Of a stretch of DNA of 64,000 nucleotides, positions 12,513 through 25,700 are shown piece after piece. The translations under genes were made by a program, and so were the position numbers. Under the pieces are notes generated by a model, which was not told where the DNA came from, made no database searches, and worked only from the letters and a program-made list of their open reading frames with translations. Each line of letters begins with the position of its first letter. Position 1 is the first letter of the stretch. The stretch lies in assembly GCF_963678635.1 (NCBI RefSeq), contig NC_087066.1:21171996-21235995 (forward strand), written 5' to 3'. The stretch comes from Symsagittifera roscoffensis (Eukaryota; Xenacoelomorpha; Acoela; Convolutidae).

Positions 12513-14894
12513 AGAACGGAGGCTGACATAGTGGCAGCACTTGGCGGCGGTCCATCTGGATTCAGGCCGTCCACGACTGCCAAATTACTGCATTCTGAAA
12601 ACTGTAAGAGGCCAATTCTCTAATTTCAGACTAAGAAAAAACAAGATGAGAATTAAAACATTGATATGGCGTGTTGATATGACATTGAAATTCTGCCTGA
12701 GTAGGTTATTTTTAAGTATCTGCAAGATCAAGCCGAAGATCGTGAGTTCGATGTAATACAGAGCCTTATGGGCGTGCAAAATGTTTTCTACTGCGAGGTA
12801 AATTTCTGGAACACTGAAACAAAGGAAACTATTTCAGCAAAATATAACAAAATTACATCTGGAATCTAAAAAAGTGTTAATTTAATAATTTCAAACGTGA
12901 GGGGCTTCTGGGCAATTTCTTGTAGACTTTGGGCGGTGAACCTTATATCTCAGTGCATTTTAGCCAGTCACTCGTATGTAAAGGCACTGCATCCTCAAAT
13001 CAGTGACTCTGGGTTCCAGATGCGAGATCTGTTCTGGGACTCGAAGACATCGTCTCTGAAGCCGAGGGAGACTAAGGCGCTGAGGACATTCAGATTGCTG
13101 ATAGCGAAGAATGTGCCTCTTCCGGCGGAGGGAGTGCAAGTGCTGTGTAGATATGCAAACATTTGCCTGTTCGACGGCAACTCGGTACGAATCAAATATA
13201 ACTTTTGAACTCAAAATTTAAAGTACATAGGACAAAATGAAGCTTATTAATCAGCATTCAACCACTCATTGTTACCGTCTTGTAAAAAGCATGCGTCCTT
13301 TGTTTCCATTTTGTTTTTTTCCCGCTTCAGATTCAAAGCAACATCATGACAGTCAAAGCAACGTGGAATGAAAGTGACCCCAAAACATGGAGGTTTACTC
13401 CAAAGGTAAAACCTGTTTGTCATATCTAAATTTCGTTTTCTAAATAGTGTAAATTTGAAAGACAATTGATTGGTTTTGTTTCAGACGAGTGGCTTGATTC
13501 CGACATTGCTGGAGGGCTATGGTTTCTTCAGATTCCCCTCCTACATCATCAACTTGGGACTGTTGGTCGAATTGAACGTCGCCTACCACCGACCAGTTTG
13601 TAATTTACCGTATTTATTATATCGTTGAAGCAACTTGATTGAAGTATCGAAGTAGACGAAAGACCTCGGATGTTGACCATCAAAGCGGGGCTTCTTGTCG
13701 TAATGGATCCTTAAATAGTTTTCGGTTTTCAGAAGTCAGGAGAGAAAGGGGATATGTCTTGTGGTCGTGTTTACTTGAAGCTATGCAGTGACTATGGGAG
13801 CTCCCTGGCAATAGGAAACAAGTAAGTTGCTTTTAAAAATCAAAAACTATTGTCTTCTCTTAAATATTTTGATCTTCGTTAAGTCAGTAAATGGAACGTA
13901 TTGGTGAAAAATCATTGTTCGTAAAAGTTGGTTTCGGGCAAATATGATGTTACTTATTTCTGCCTGCTGGTTATATTCTACGTTGGACTTGAACGGATGT
14001 TTGTGTTGTAAATAAAGGCACTAGGAAAAGATAGCGATTTGTTTTGCATCAAGTAATTTCATAATTTGGTTTATCTTTTAGTCTAGGTTGCCTCCGGAAA
14101 TCCTCCAAAACTGAGTCAGTGAGACATTTTTTCGTGAATAATTTTCTGTCTCTGTCCTTTAAATGTTTAATGAATATTATAGTAGAGATACTGTGTGATT
14201 TGGAGGATACTATTTTCTTTGATTATTTTTGAAATCCATTATCAGTCAATATCCTTTAGCCCCAAAAACTAATGCTCTCATTAATAGTAATAATAATCTT
14301 AATAAATTGCTTTCAGGCAGAAAATATACGAAAGTTCACATTATTTAATATAAGTTTTTATGCTTTTCTCAGCAAAGCTCCACAAGCGTGTATTTGTTTC
14401 TGTGCATCTATAGCTGATACTTTTTCAATGTTGCTTTATGTTTTCCTGAATAATCAACTGTTTTAAATTGCGAGCAAGCAGCAATCACATATATTTGCCA
14501 AAGCACTAGCGAATCGACCATGAGTCATTGAATAAAAAATGTTGGAAGCTCGAAAAAAGTTCAACGGACCCAACGTAACAAACTGTGCATTTTAGGGAGT
14601 TTGAGATAGAAATTCAAGGAGGAACCCCGTTTGAAAAGGACGTTGCACTAGATGCTACTGCTACCGGAGACACATCCTTGACAGGGTCAAATACCCTCCG
14701 ATCTCTAATGTCGACTAAAAGACAAATAACGCTCTCACTGAAAATGGGAGAACTGAGTAAAGAGGAGAAACAGATGGCATCTTATTTGCCAGTCTATATT
14801 GTGATGCCAGTCACTTCTCTCCAGTTTACGATGTTCTACCGGCAGATTCTGGCCCAGGAGTTGCTAGGGGGCGGCAAAGAGAGAAGCGTCATAA
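12513..14894 (+). CDS. NPHP1: Nephrocystin-1 (NPHP1) homologue, middle exons (5' block)
   Basis: Six exons: 12513-12603, 12964-13184, 13331-13405, 13485-13595, 13733-13821 and 14596-14894. All have GT donors and AG acceptors, and phases 1,0,0,0,2,1 close without a stop. The translation follows vertebrate nephrocystin-1 through its C-terminal nephrocystin homology domain: GPSGFRPST, then FQMRDLFWDS, VPLPAEGVQVL, ANICLFDGNS, IMTVKATW, DPKTWRFTPK, GDMSCGRVYLKL, GGTPFEKD and FTMFYRQILAQELL. Nephrocystin-1 is a cytoplasmic scaffold of the ciliary transition zone and cell junctions that binds NPHP4 and others. The N-terminal coiled coil and SH3 domain were not found upstream in the window, so the first intron seen here exceeds 12.5 kb or those exons are lost. 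The gene continues at 33791 after an 18.9 kb intron that contains CEP89. Family identity is firm; exon edges are by eye. Confidence 0.9.
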
Positions 14895-16734
14895 GTGAGT
14901 AGAGTTTTTCCTTTTCATTTTGTTGTTTTTGGTGTCCAATAAATCAATTAAGCTATCTATTATTGGTTAAATGCGAGATTAAAAAAAAACGAACACTTAA
15001 AACTTTTCATTGACCTTAATCGTATGGGGCAAATCAGTTCTTCGGCATAATGAGTTTAAGAGCTCATTTTGTTGGACTGTCCTTTGTGAAAAATGGTCAT
15101 AACTAAGCTATTCTAACCTGGCCGTATTTTTAATATTAATGAGCGTCGGCTGCTTTTAACTCTTCAAGTGAAGACATTTATTTAAGTCGTTTTTTTTTGT
15201 TGGTTTGAGAAAGTCTCATGCTCAGCTTTTTGCTCAAATTTGTCTTTGTGGCTTTAAATCATTTGCCCAATGGAGGGCAAATTACGCTCTCCAATTTAAA
15301 AAAAAAATGCCCAAAAAACGTGATTGTTTTGAAGCTTCAAAAAATGGTTTTTAAATTTTAAATTTCCCAGCGGAATAAGAGTAACCTTTTCATCCAGTTT
15401 TCTTAAATTAGTCTAGTTGTAATAATAATTAAAAAATTCGTCTAGTTTTGTAAAAAGCAAAGTGAATCATCAATATTCTTAAAATTAAAAGAACTTATGG
15501 ATCATGAATTTTTTGTTTACAAAGGCTTCAAAAAATTAATTAGTCAAAATTCTTACTTTTTAAGTTGCTCAAATTTTGCTCTCGAATATATATAGAAATG
15601 TTACTTACATTAAAGTTTTGAATCAGTGAAATAGAAAAATCACCCTTAAAACCAGGTTTCTTAAATTGAGAATTTTGCATCCTCGAACAAGTCAGTTATA
15701 GAAGTTTTATGAAATTTGAAAGAGCCTTGACGCAAAGCTATTTAGAGCTGATGAACTTAATATAGATTCTTATAAGAGGTCGTGATGATTTTTGGTCTTT
15801 TGTTTTCACGAAAGGTCTTAAATTTTGTTCAGGCTCAAAGTTGATTTTTTTGCAAAAATGTATAGTAAATGTGTAATAATCACGAAAAACGTGATCGAAT
15901 GTTAGTAGTTTTGAAAGTGGATTCTAATTTTCAGATTTCCCAGCGGAATAAAATTTATCTATTGATCGAGTTTTCCGAAATTGGGTTAATTTTATCGAAA
16001 AAGTGCACAGAGCTTTAAGGCTTCAAGATATATGCAATTCCAGAGCTCTAAGGCCATATGTTTTTTTTCGTTTGAAATTCAAAAAAAAGGTTTTCTTTGT
16101 TTCTTTGCGTTCATTGACTCTTTTTCAACCGTCTGTTGGCTATAATTTGTTTTATGAAACTAGAACGATCAGAAAAAATTCAAGAAATAGCCGTTGTTTG
16201 CTCGTTACCTTTTTTAATGATCGATTAGCGTTGTTTTTGGTCGTAAATTGGAGAGTCCATTTCTAAGAATGAATGGTCCTCCTGTACTTTAATTTAAAAA
16301 AGGATACTTTAATTTTAAAAAGAATAGAAGTTACCGAGATTTCTATTACCAGAGGTTTTAATCCTTAAAGAAGGGCTGAGTGACTTCCTTTTTGTTGGTA
16401 TTGTATTGATCATTGCCGTTGGCTTACTGGCACCTGTTTAGCCATTTGAAAAGAAATAGCAGTTATTATTTTCCCCAATTCATAATCTCCTGCGTTCCAA
16501 TGAATTATTCGTTCATTTCTAGTTTAATAAAGAGGCACTTAAAATAAGTTGGAATTTAACGATCGCACCAAAATTTTAGTCTGGAATCATCATGGAACAG
16601 AGGGAAATTATATACCATTCCTGAAATATAATTATAATTGGCATCTAGTTATTCAGCATAATTGACGTCGGAGAACTTTGACGTCGTGATCGAATTTTGA
16701 CAAGTTGATCTTATAATTTCTATGAAATTTTCAA
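14895..16734. other. NPHP1 intron upstream of CEP89, with R1 copy
   Basis: No exon seen. 15290-16150 holds one or two R1 copies (CCCAGCGGAATAAGAG, GGAATAAAATTTATC, TTGCGTTCATTGACTC). 16160-16734 is unique-looking sequence just before the CEP89 ATG and should contain its promoter. No clear TATA element stood out. Confidence 0.55.
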
Positions 16735-19700
16735 ATGTTCAAAAGACTGTCAAGCTTCGCCTCATCTTCCCAAGGGTCTCGACCCGCAACTCCTCCTGAT
16801 TCGAAGCCATCTAAAACTTCATCTTCGCCTGCAAAAAGCAAACCAGAGAGCAGCAAATCAACTCCTGCATCTCCAAAAAAGAACCAAGAACCAGTCGTAG
16901 CATCTCTGGAACCAACTAGCAAAAAGCCAAGCGACAGAGGAAAAAGCTCGGAGCGCAAAAAATTGAGCCACAGATCGAAAACAATGGAGTTGCCGCAAAT
17001 AACTGTAACGAAACCACCAGAAGATTTGAAAGCGCACTCGAATATTGATTTAAGTGCTTCTATGCCAGCTCAATTCGGAGGGGGGCCTAATGAGCCGAAA
17101 GATCCGAATGTAGTGAAAATGAGAAAGCAAATCGAAGTTTTGAGACGAGAAAATTCAGCATTTCAAGTTCGTCTGCAGCAAATTATTACTCAACTCAGAG
17201 ATTTGCAAAGGGAACGAGAAGAACATTTGATGGTGATTAGAGAACGAGAGACGTTAACGAGAGATTTGACCTCAAGAATTAAAAGTTTGGAAAGCGAGAA
17301 AACGGAGTATTTGAAGTCTATTCAGTCCTTAAATGATCAGATTAATAATTCAACTAAGGGACAAGAGGTGCAATCATTGTCTGCTAAGAAGAAAACACCT
17401 GCAGGCAAATCAAAAAAAAATTACGAAAGCAGAAAAAACGTTGTTTTTTGAACAATTTAAACGGGAATTTTTGACTCTGTCTTATAATTCTCAAATTGTT
17501 ACGAGTAGTTTTTGATTTGTCTGTTTGTTTTTATCTAAAGAACCGAAAAACGCACAGGCTTTAGAAGCTTTGAAGCGAGAAGTGTCTGAGCTCAAAGAAG
17601 CTCTGGCTAAATCCTCGGCAGCTCTGGCCTCCCATCAGTTGGGCCGACAATCCTCGCCTGTGGTGGCATCGAGTAACGATTTTATTTCCAAATTCGTAAA
17701 GCGAGTTCCAGAGTGGGTATCCAACTTGTCGTGCTTGTCGCCATTAGTGCATGCTTACGAGGTTTGCTATCTAAATAAACTTTGAAATTCCTACTAGTTT
17801 TTTTTTTACCAGCAAGCATATCTGTTATACTCTATTTCAGTATATCCATGAATTTTGGGCAATCAATTCACTGACTGGCATGAAAAAATTATTAGATTGC
17901 GAAAACTTTGGGATAGTTTGAAGTTGTATGTTGTTCTGCTGCAAAACATTAAAAAAAAACATTTTAAGCAGTTCTGAATTAGGAACTATTGAACGAAAAA
18001 GATACAACAATTGAGAAGTACGAAGGGGATTTCATGCGACTCAAGACCAAGGTGGAAGAGCTAGTGCAAGAGAATCAAGTGTTGCACATCGAAAACCACA
18101 GCACAGTGAAGCAGATGGAGTGGAAACAGCTGCAGGAGCAGGTTGCTAAAATGACGTCATAGTTTCAGGGCTGGTCAATAAAAAACAGGGGTTGTTTTAA
18201 ACAGTGTTTAAAACTGTTTTAAACACTGTTTAAAACATGACTCAATTTTAGTGTTTTAAACAGTGTTTCATGTTTCGACTGCGAGGGCGCAATTATTACG
18301 CAATTTAACTGGCAGCTGTTACTTGATTCATCCAAATTAACACGTACAGTGCAGTTCTTTCAACAAGCTATCAAGTGCGCATTTGCCATGCAAGTTTTGC
18401 TGACATTATACAGCTTTTAATCAGAGATTACTTATCAAAACCATTAATTTTCAACGAATGGATTTTTCAGATTAAAACATGAGCCGATTGAGTACTAAAA
18501 ATAAATTCTTGCAAAAAAAACATGTTTTAAACTGTTTAAAACGTTTAAAACAGTTTTAAACGTTTTTTTTTAAAAAAAACATATTTTGACCAGCCCTGCA
18601 TAGTTTGATATCGTGTAGCAGTAGGGCGGATGTAGGATTTTATCTAGGGGGAGAGGGCTGTGATTTTCAGAAAGTTTGTTTGCTCGGCCAAATCGATTTT
18701 CCGAGCTCCCTGACTCCACCTTTAGGACCCTATTATGATCAAATTTTTGGCGCTGCAAGCAAAATGTAGAAAAAATAGGCCGAAAACAACGTTTTGTGTT
18801 TTTTTTAAAATGTTTTGACCATAGAATTGCGTTTTTTGTCATGATATCTCTCTCAAATTTGTTATATGTTGGCGCCAAAGACGCCCTTAGAAAAATTTTG
18901 GGGTCGGTTAGCCAAAAGTGGGTATTTTAAATCACTACAAAAGGGGGACAGTTAAGTTCAAAGGAGGCGGAATCCCTTACGACACCAGAGCAAAACGCCC
19001 CTCCCCTAAATCCGCTCCCGTGTAGATTCGTCTCGTTTATTGAAAGTGGGCTGTATATTTTGGTAGATCCCTAGCTAATTTCTTTTATGCTGAGCTGTCG
19101 TTCGTTTACTTAATCGATTTTGAGGTAACATAGATGAAACTTGATGAAATTACTAATGATGTAGGCTAAGTTGGTACTGGAGGAGAACCAAGTATTGGTT
19201 AACCACGTGGAGGTTATGGAACAGAAGCAGAAAGATCAGCACCAGGGATATGTACAGGAGGTTGCGAGGTTAACCCGGAAGTGCATCCAGTTGGAAACGG
19301 ATAAGTCGTTCTTGGAATCCGACTTCAATGCATTGCAGGTCAACATAATCAGCAATAGCTAGACAAAAATTGTTGCAATCGTATACCTTTTGCAAGCACT
19401 GACTGGTGGTAATTTCACTATTAGAAAATTCGAAGTATACCTTATCTTTAAAATCTTCAAGCATAGTTCTCAGGGAAGGTATTCTGAAAATAACAGCATC
19501 ATGTGAGCAGAGGCGTTGTGTTGACCTGGAATGACTGAATTCCCTCGTACTTCACAGGAAAAGTTTCGAATCCTGGTCTTGAGGAAAGAACCTCCCCCTC
19601 TTCCCAAAGAACACGAGGACTGCATCAAAATAGCCAAGCACACTGAGGTAGTTGAGAAGGTGGAGCAGGAGCTGAAAGAGTTGAGACACCAGAGCAAAGA

Positions 19701-22700
19701 AGATATTACTAACTTAGTCAAGAGGCAACAACTTTTCCTCCATACCTTTCTTTTCCCCCTCCTATCTTGCCTTATACTATGAAGTTGACAGAAGTCTAAT
19801 TTTGAATTTTCGACTATTTTTGGGAAATTTCCATTTGAAACTTCAGTCAAATCGGAGAAGGATTCAGTCGAAATATAAGTTTGCAGCAATTTTGCCTGAA
19901 TAAGCAGCTACTTTTTGAAATTTCGTCCGTTTTTCGATTTTTTTGAAAACTACACTTGAAATTTCCTCCATTTTTCGATTTTTTTGAAAACGACACAGCC
20001 AAATCTGCGGGCGAAGGTTTAATTGATAGAACACCTGCTTGGATTTTTTTTCTGCTTTTATTTCTGCTACAACCTTATTTTGTAGAAAAGTTGTTGGTTT
20101 TAGTTAAAGTCCACGTTTTGAAATGTTGACTATTTGTTGAACTTTTAATGTTTTTTCGAGAAATGCATTGCCATTCTGAGATTAGGGATTTAATAAAAAA
20201 ACACATGAGGTGTGAAGTTTATCTGCATCGGTATTTCTGCCCTTATGTTTCTTCAAAAAAAATCCTCAGAAAATGTCCAAATTTTCAACTTAAGCGTGCT
20301 TTCGAAACCTTTCAGATTTTTCTCGAAAAATAACCAAAGTTTCAATCAAAAGAACAGGTGCTATGAGGTTTCCTGCATAAGATCCCAGGCCTCTCTTTCT
20401 TAGAAAAGATATTTTGGATTTGAAGTCCATTTTTTGAATTAGTGACTTTTTTTTCGATTTTCTCGAAAGTGCTGTGCCATTAAGGGTTCAATTGAAATAA
20501 CAAATTGTACGTGTATCACATGCAAAGCCTGATTTTACCATTTCTGGCTAGCGATCCGCTATAGACCGGTTAAGCATCCTATAAGTGACTCTTTTTTTAA
20601 CTTAATGGACTTCGCTCGTTTTCCCAAAACCATGCCAATTTTGAAGTTAATAAATCAATCAAACGAGATGTTTGTAATGATCTCCCATGAAAAACCTTTT
20701 CTCCGTAGATATGGTTAAGAATCAGCCCAGAAAGTTTTTCTTGCTGTTTTGAAATTTACTGTTACTTTTCACATCAGTTCATTAAAAACTATCAAACAGT
20801 TAGCTCCAGCTTTGACTGAACCCCTAGTCTGGCTTATTTTTGCTGCATTTACATTATAGCTTTGAATTTGGTTTAGTGGCGGCTAATGTTAGTAAGTTTC
20901 AAGTGATTTAGGTGCTGACGCTAAAGCAGGCGACTTTTACTCTTGAGGTCGGGTATTCGATTACAAAACCTAGTAGCGTTTTTCGTTTAAAGGTTCTTGT
21001 TTTTACATTTTAACGTTTGAACCTATAAGAGTTTTTTGTCGCTTTTTTGCTTGTGTTTGCGAAGTGCAGCTTCGCTTCTATTTTAATGCATCAACTAAAC
21101 CGAAAAAAAGCTATTTGTTTCAAACAGTAAAATAATAAAAACTCCATTTCAGAAATATTTAACTTTTATCTCGCAGTTAAAGCAACTTCAATTCACGCAA
21201 AATGTCTTTGGATGCCTTCAGTTTTTTGAGGTAACATAGATGAAACTTGATGAAATTACTAATGATGTAGGCTAAGTTGGTACTGGAGGAGAACCAAGTA
21301 TTGGTTAACCACGTGGAGGTTATGGAACAGAAGCAGAAAGATCAGCACCAGGGATATGTACAGGAGGTTGCGAGGTTAACCCGGAAGTGCATCCAGTTGG
21401 AAACGGATAAGTCGTTCTTGGAATCCGACTTCAATGCATTGCAGGTCAACATAATCAGCAATAGCTGGACAAAAATTGTTGCAATCGTATACCTTTTGCA
21501 AGCACTGACTGGTGGTAATTTCACTATTAGAAAATTCGAAGTATACCTTATCTTTAAAATCTTCAAGCATAGTTCTCAGGGAAGGTATTCTGAAAATAAC
21601 AGCATCATGTGAGCAGAGGCGTTGTGTTGACCTGGAATGACTGAATTCCCTCGTACTTCACAGGAAAAGTTTCGAATCCTGGTCTTGAGGAAAGAACCTC
21701 CCCCTCTTCCCAAAGAACACGAGGACTGCATCAAAATAGCCAAGCACACTGAGGTAGTTGAGAAGGTGGAGCAGGAGCTGAAAGAGTTGAGACACCAGAG
21801 CAAAGAAGATATTACTAACTTAGTCAAGAGGCAACAACTTTTCCTCCATACCTTTCTTTTCCCCCTCCTATCTTGCCTTATACTATGAAGTTGACAGAAG
21901 TCTAATTTTGAATTTTCGACTATTTTTGGGAAATTTCCATTTGAAACTTCAGTCAAATCGGAGAAGGATTCAGTCGAAATATAAGTTTGCAGCAATTTTG
22001 CCTGAATAAGCAGCTACTTTTTGAAATTTCGTCCGTTTTTCGATTTTTTTGAAAACTACACTTGAAATTTCCTCCATTTTTCGATTTTTTTGAAAACGAC
22101 ACAGCCAAATCTGCGGGCGAAGGTTTAATTGATAGAACACCTGCTTGGATTTTTTTTCTGCTTTTATTTCTGCTACAACCTTATTTTGTAGAAAAGTTGT
22201 TGGTTTTAGTTAAAGTCCACGTTTTGAAATGTTGACTATTTGTTGAACTTTTAATGTTTTTTCGAGAAATGCATTGCCATTCTGAGATTAGGGATTTAAT
22301 AAAAAAACACATGAGGTGTGAAGTTTATCTGCATCGGTATTTCTGCCCTTATGTTTCTTCAAAAAAAATCCTCAGAAAATGTCCAAATTTTCAACTTAAG
22401 CGTGCTTTCGAAACCTTTCAGATTTTTCTCGAAAAATAACCAAAGTTTCAATCAAAAGAACAGGTGCTATGAGGTTTCCTGCATAAGATCCCAGGCCTCT
22501 CTTTCTTAGAAAAGATATTTTGGATTTGAAGTCCATTTTTTGAATTAGTGACTTTTTTTTCGATTTTCTCGAAAGTGCTGTGCCATTAAGGGTTCAATTG
22601 AAATAACAAATTGTACGTGTATCACATGCAAAGCCTGATTTTACCATTTCTGGCTAGCGATCCGCTATAGACCGGTTAAGCATCCTATAAGTGACTCTTT

Positions 22701-25700
22701 TTTTAACTTAATGGACTTCGCTCGTTTTCCCAAAACCATGCCAATTTTGAAGTTAATAAATCAATCAAACGAGATGTTTGTAATGATCTCCCATGAAAAA
22801 CCTTTTCTCCGTAGATATGGTTAAGAATCAGCCCAGAAAGTTTTTCTTGCTGTTTTGAAATTTACTGTTACTTTTCACATCAGTTCATTAAAAACTATCA
22901 AACAGTTAGCTCCAGCTTTGACTGAACCCCTAGTCTGGCTTATTTTTGCTGCATTTACATTATAGCTTTGAATTTGGTTTAGTGGCGGCTAATGTTAGTA
23001 AGTTTCAAGTGATTTAGGTGCTGACGCTAAAGCAGACGACTTTTACTCTTGAGGTCGGGTATTCGATTACAAAACCTAGTAGCGTTTTTCGTTTAAAGGT
23101 TCTTGTTTTTACATTTTAACGTTTGAACCTATAAGAGTTTTTTGTCGCTTTTTTGCTTGTGTTTGCGAAGTGCAGCTTCGCTTCTATTTTAATGCATCAA
23201 CTAAACCGAAAAAAAGCTATTTGTTTCAAACAGTAAAATAATAAAAACTCCATTTCAGAAATATTTAACTTTTATCTCGCAGTTAAAGCAACTTCAATTC
23301 ACGCAAAATGTCTTTGGATGCCTTCAGTTTTTTGAGGTAACATAGATGAAACTTGATGAAATTACTAATGATGTAGGCTAAGTTGGTACTGGAGGAGAAC
23401 CAAGTATTGGTTAACCACGTGGAGGTTATGGAACAGAAGCAGAAAGATCAGCACCAGGGATATGTACAGGAGGTTGCGAGGTTAACCCGGAAGTGCATCC
23501 AGTTGGAAACGGATAAGTCGTTCTTGGAATCCGACTTCAATGCATTGCAGGTCAACATAATCAGCAATAGCTAGACAAAAATTGTTGCAATCGTATACCT
23601 TTTGCAAGCACTGACTGGTGGTAATTTCACTATTAGAAAATTCGAAGTATACCTTATCTTTAAAATCTTCAAGCATAGTTCTCAGGGAAGGTATTCTGAA
23701 AATAACAGCATCATGTGAGCAGAGGCGTTGTGTTGACCTGGAATGACTGAATTCCCTCGTACTTCACAGGAAAAGTTTCGAATCTTGGTCTTGAGGAAAA
23801 AACCTCACCCTCTTCCCAAAGAACACGAGGACTGCATCAAAATAGCCAAGCACACTGAGGTAGTTGAGAAGGTGGAGCAGGAGCTGAAAGAGTTGAGACA
23901 CCAGAGCAAAGAAGATATTACTAACTTAGTCAAGAGGCAACAACTTTTCCTCCATACCTTTCTTTTCCCCCTCCTATCTTGCCTTATACTATGAAGTTGA
24001 CAGAAGTCTAATTTTGAATTTTCGACTATTTTTGGGAAATTTCCATTTGAAACTTCAGTCAAATCGGAGAAGGATTCAGTCGAAATATAAGTTTGCAGCA
24101 ATTTTGCCTGAATAAGCAGCTACTTTTTGAAATTTCGTCCGTTTTTCGATTTTTTTGAAAACTACACTTGAAATTTCCTCCATTTTTCGATTTTTTTGAA
24201 AACGACACAGCCAAATCTGCGGGCGAAGGTTTAATTGATAGAACACCTGCTTGGATTTTTTTTCTGCTTTTATTTCTGCTACAACCTTATTTTGTAGAAA
24301 AGTTGTTGGTTTTAGTTAAAGTCCACGTTTTGAAATGTTGACTATTTGTTGAACTTTTAATGTTTTTTCGAGAAATGCATTGCCATTCTGAGATTAGGGA
24401 TTTAATAAAAAAACACATGAGGTGTGAAGTTTATCTGCATCGGTATTTCTGCCCTTATGTTTCTTCAAAAAAAATCCTCAGAAAATGTCCAAATTTTCAA
24501 CTTAAGCGTGCTTTCGAAACCTTTCAGATTTTTCTCGAAAAATAACCAAAGTTTCAATCAAAAGAACAGGTGCTATGAGGTTTCCTGCATAAGATCCCAG
24601 GCCTCTCTTTCTTAGAAAAGATATTTTGGATTTGAAGTCCATTTTTTGAATTAGTGACTTTTTTTTCGATTTTCTCGAAAGTGCTGTGCCATTAAGGGTT
24701 CAATTGAAATAACAAATTGTACGTGTATCACATGCAAAGCCTGATTTTACCATTTCTGGCTAGCGATCCGCTATAGACCGGTTAAGCATCCTATAAGTGA
24801 CTCTTTTTTTAACTTAATGGACTTCGCTCGTTTTCCCAAAACCATGCCAATTTTGAAGTTAATAAATCAATCAAACGAGATGTTTGTAATGATCTCCCAT
24901 GAAAAACCTTTTCTCCGTAGATATGGTTAAGAATCAGCCCAGAAAGTTTTTCTTGCTGTTTTGAAATTTACTGTTACTTTTCACATCAGTTCATTAAAAA
25001 CTATCAAACAGTTAGCTCCAGCTTTGACTGAACCCCTAGTCTGGCTTATTTTTGCTGCATTTACATTATAGCTTTGAATTTGGTTTAGTGGCGGCTAATG
25101 TTAGTAAGTTTCAAGTGATTTAGGTGCTGACGCTAAAGCAGGCGACTTTTACTCTTGAGGTCGGGTATTCGATTACAAAACCTAGTAGCGTTTTTCGTTT
25201 AAAGGTTCTTGTTTTTACATTTTAACGTTTGAACCTATAAGAGTTTTTTGTCGCTTTTTTGCTTGTGTTTGCGAAGTGCAGCTTCGCTTCTATTTTAATG
25301 CATCAACTAAACCGAAAAAAAGCTATTTGTTTCAAACAGTAAAATAATAAAAACTCCATTTCAGAAATATTTAACTTTTATCTCGCAGTTAAAGCAACTT
25401 CAATTCACGCAAAATGTCTTTGGATGCCTTCAGTTTTTTGAGGTAACATAGATGAAACTTGATGAAATTACTAATGATGTAGGCTAAGTTGGTACTGGAG
25501 GAGAACCAAGTATTGGTTAACCACGTGGAGGTTATGGAACAGAAGCAGAAAGATCAGCACCAGGGATATGTACAGGAGGTTGCGAGGTTAACCCGGAAGT
25601 GCATCCAGTTGGAAACGGATAAGTCGTTCTTGGAATCCGACTTCAATGCATTGCAGGTCAACATAATCAGCAATAGCTAGACAAAAATTGTTGCAATCGT

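Noticed and set aside
12727-12797. A possible extra NPHP1 exon reading FDVIQSLMGVQNVFYCE after a CTGCAAG acceptor
   Set aside because: It enters in phase 1 but leaves in phase 0, while the next exon (12964) needs phase 1. It also has no match in nephrocystin-1 at this place, where the flanking exons join smoothly.
12960-13214. Two minus-strand ORFs opposite the NPHP1 exon
   Set aside because: Shadows of the coding strand; no family similarity.
19470-19889. 139-codon minus-strand ORF repeated in the array units
   Set aside because: It is the reverse complement of exon B and its flanks; it repeats only because the unit repeats.
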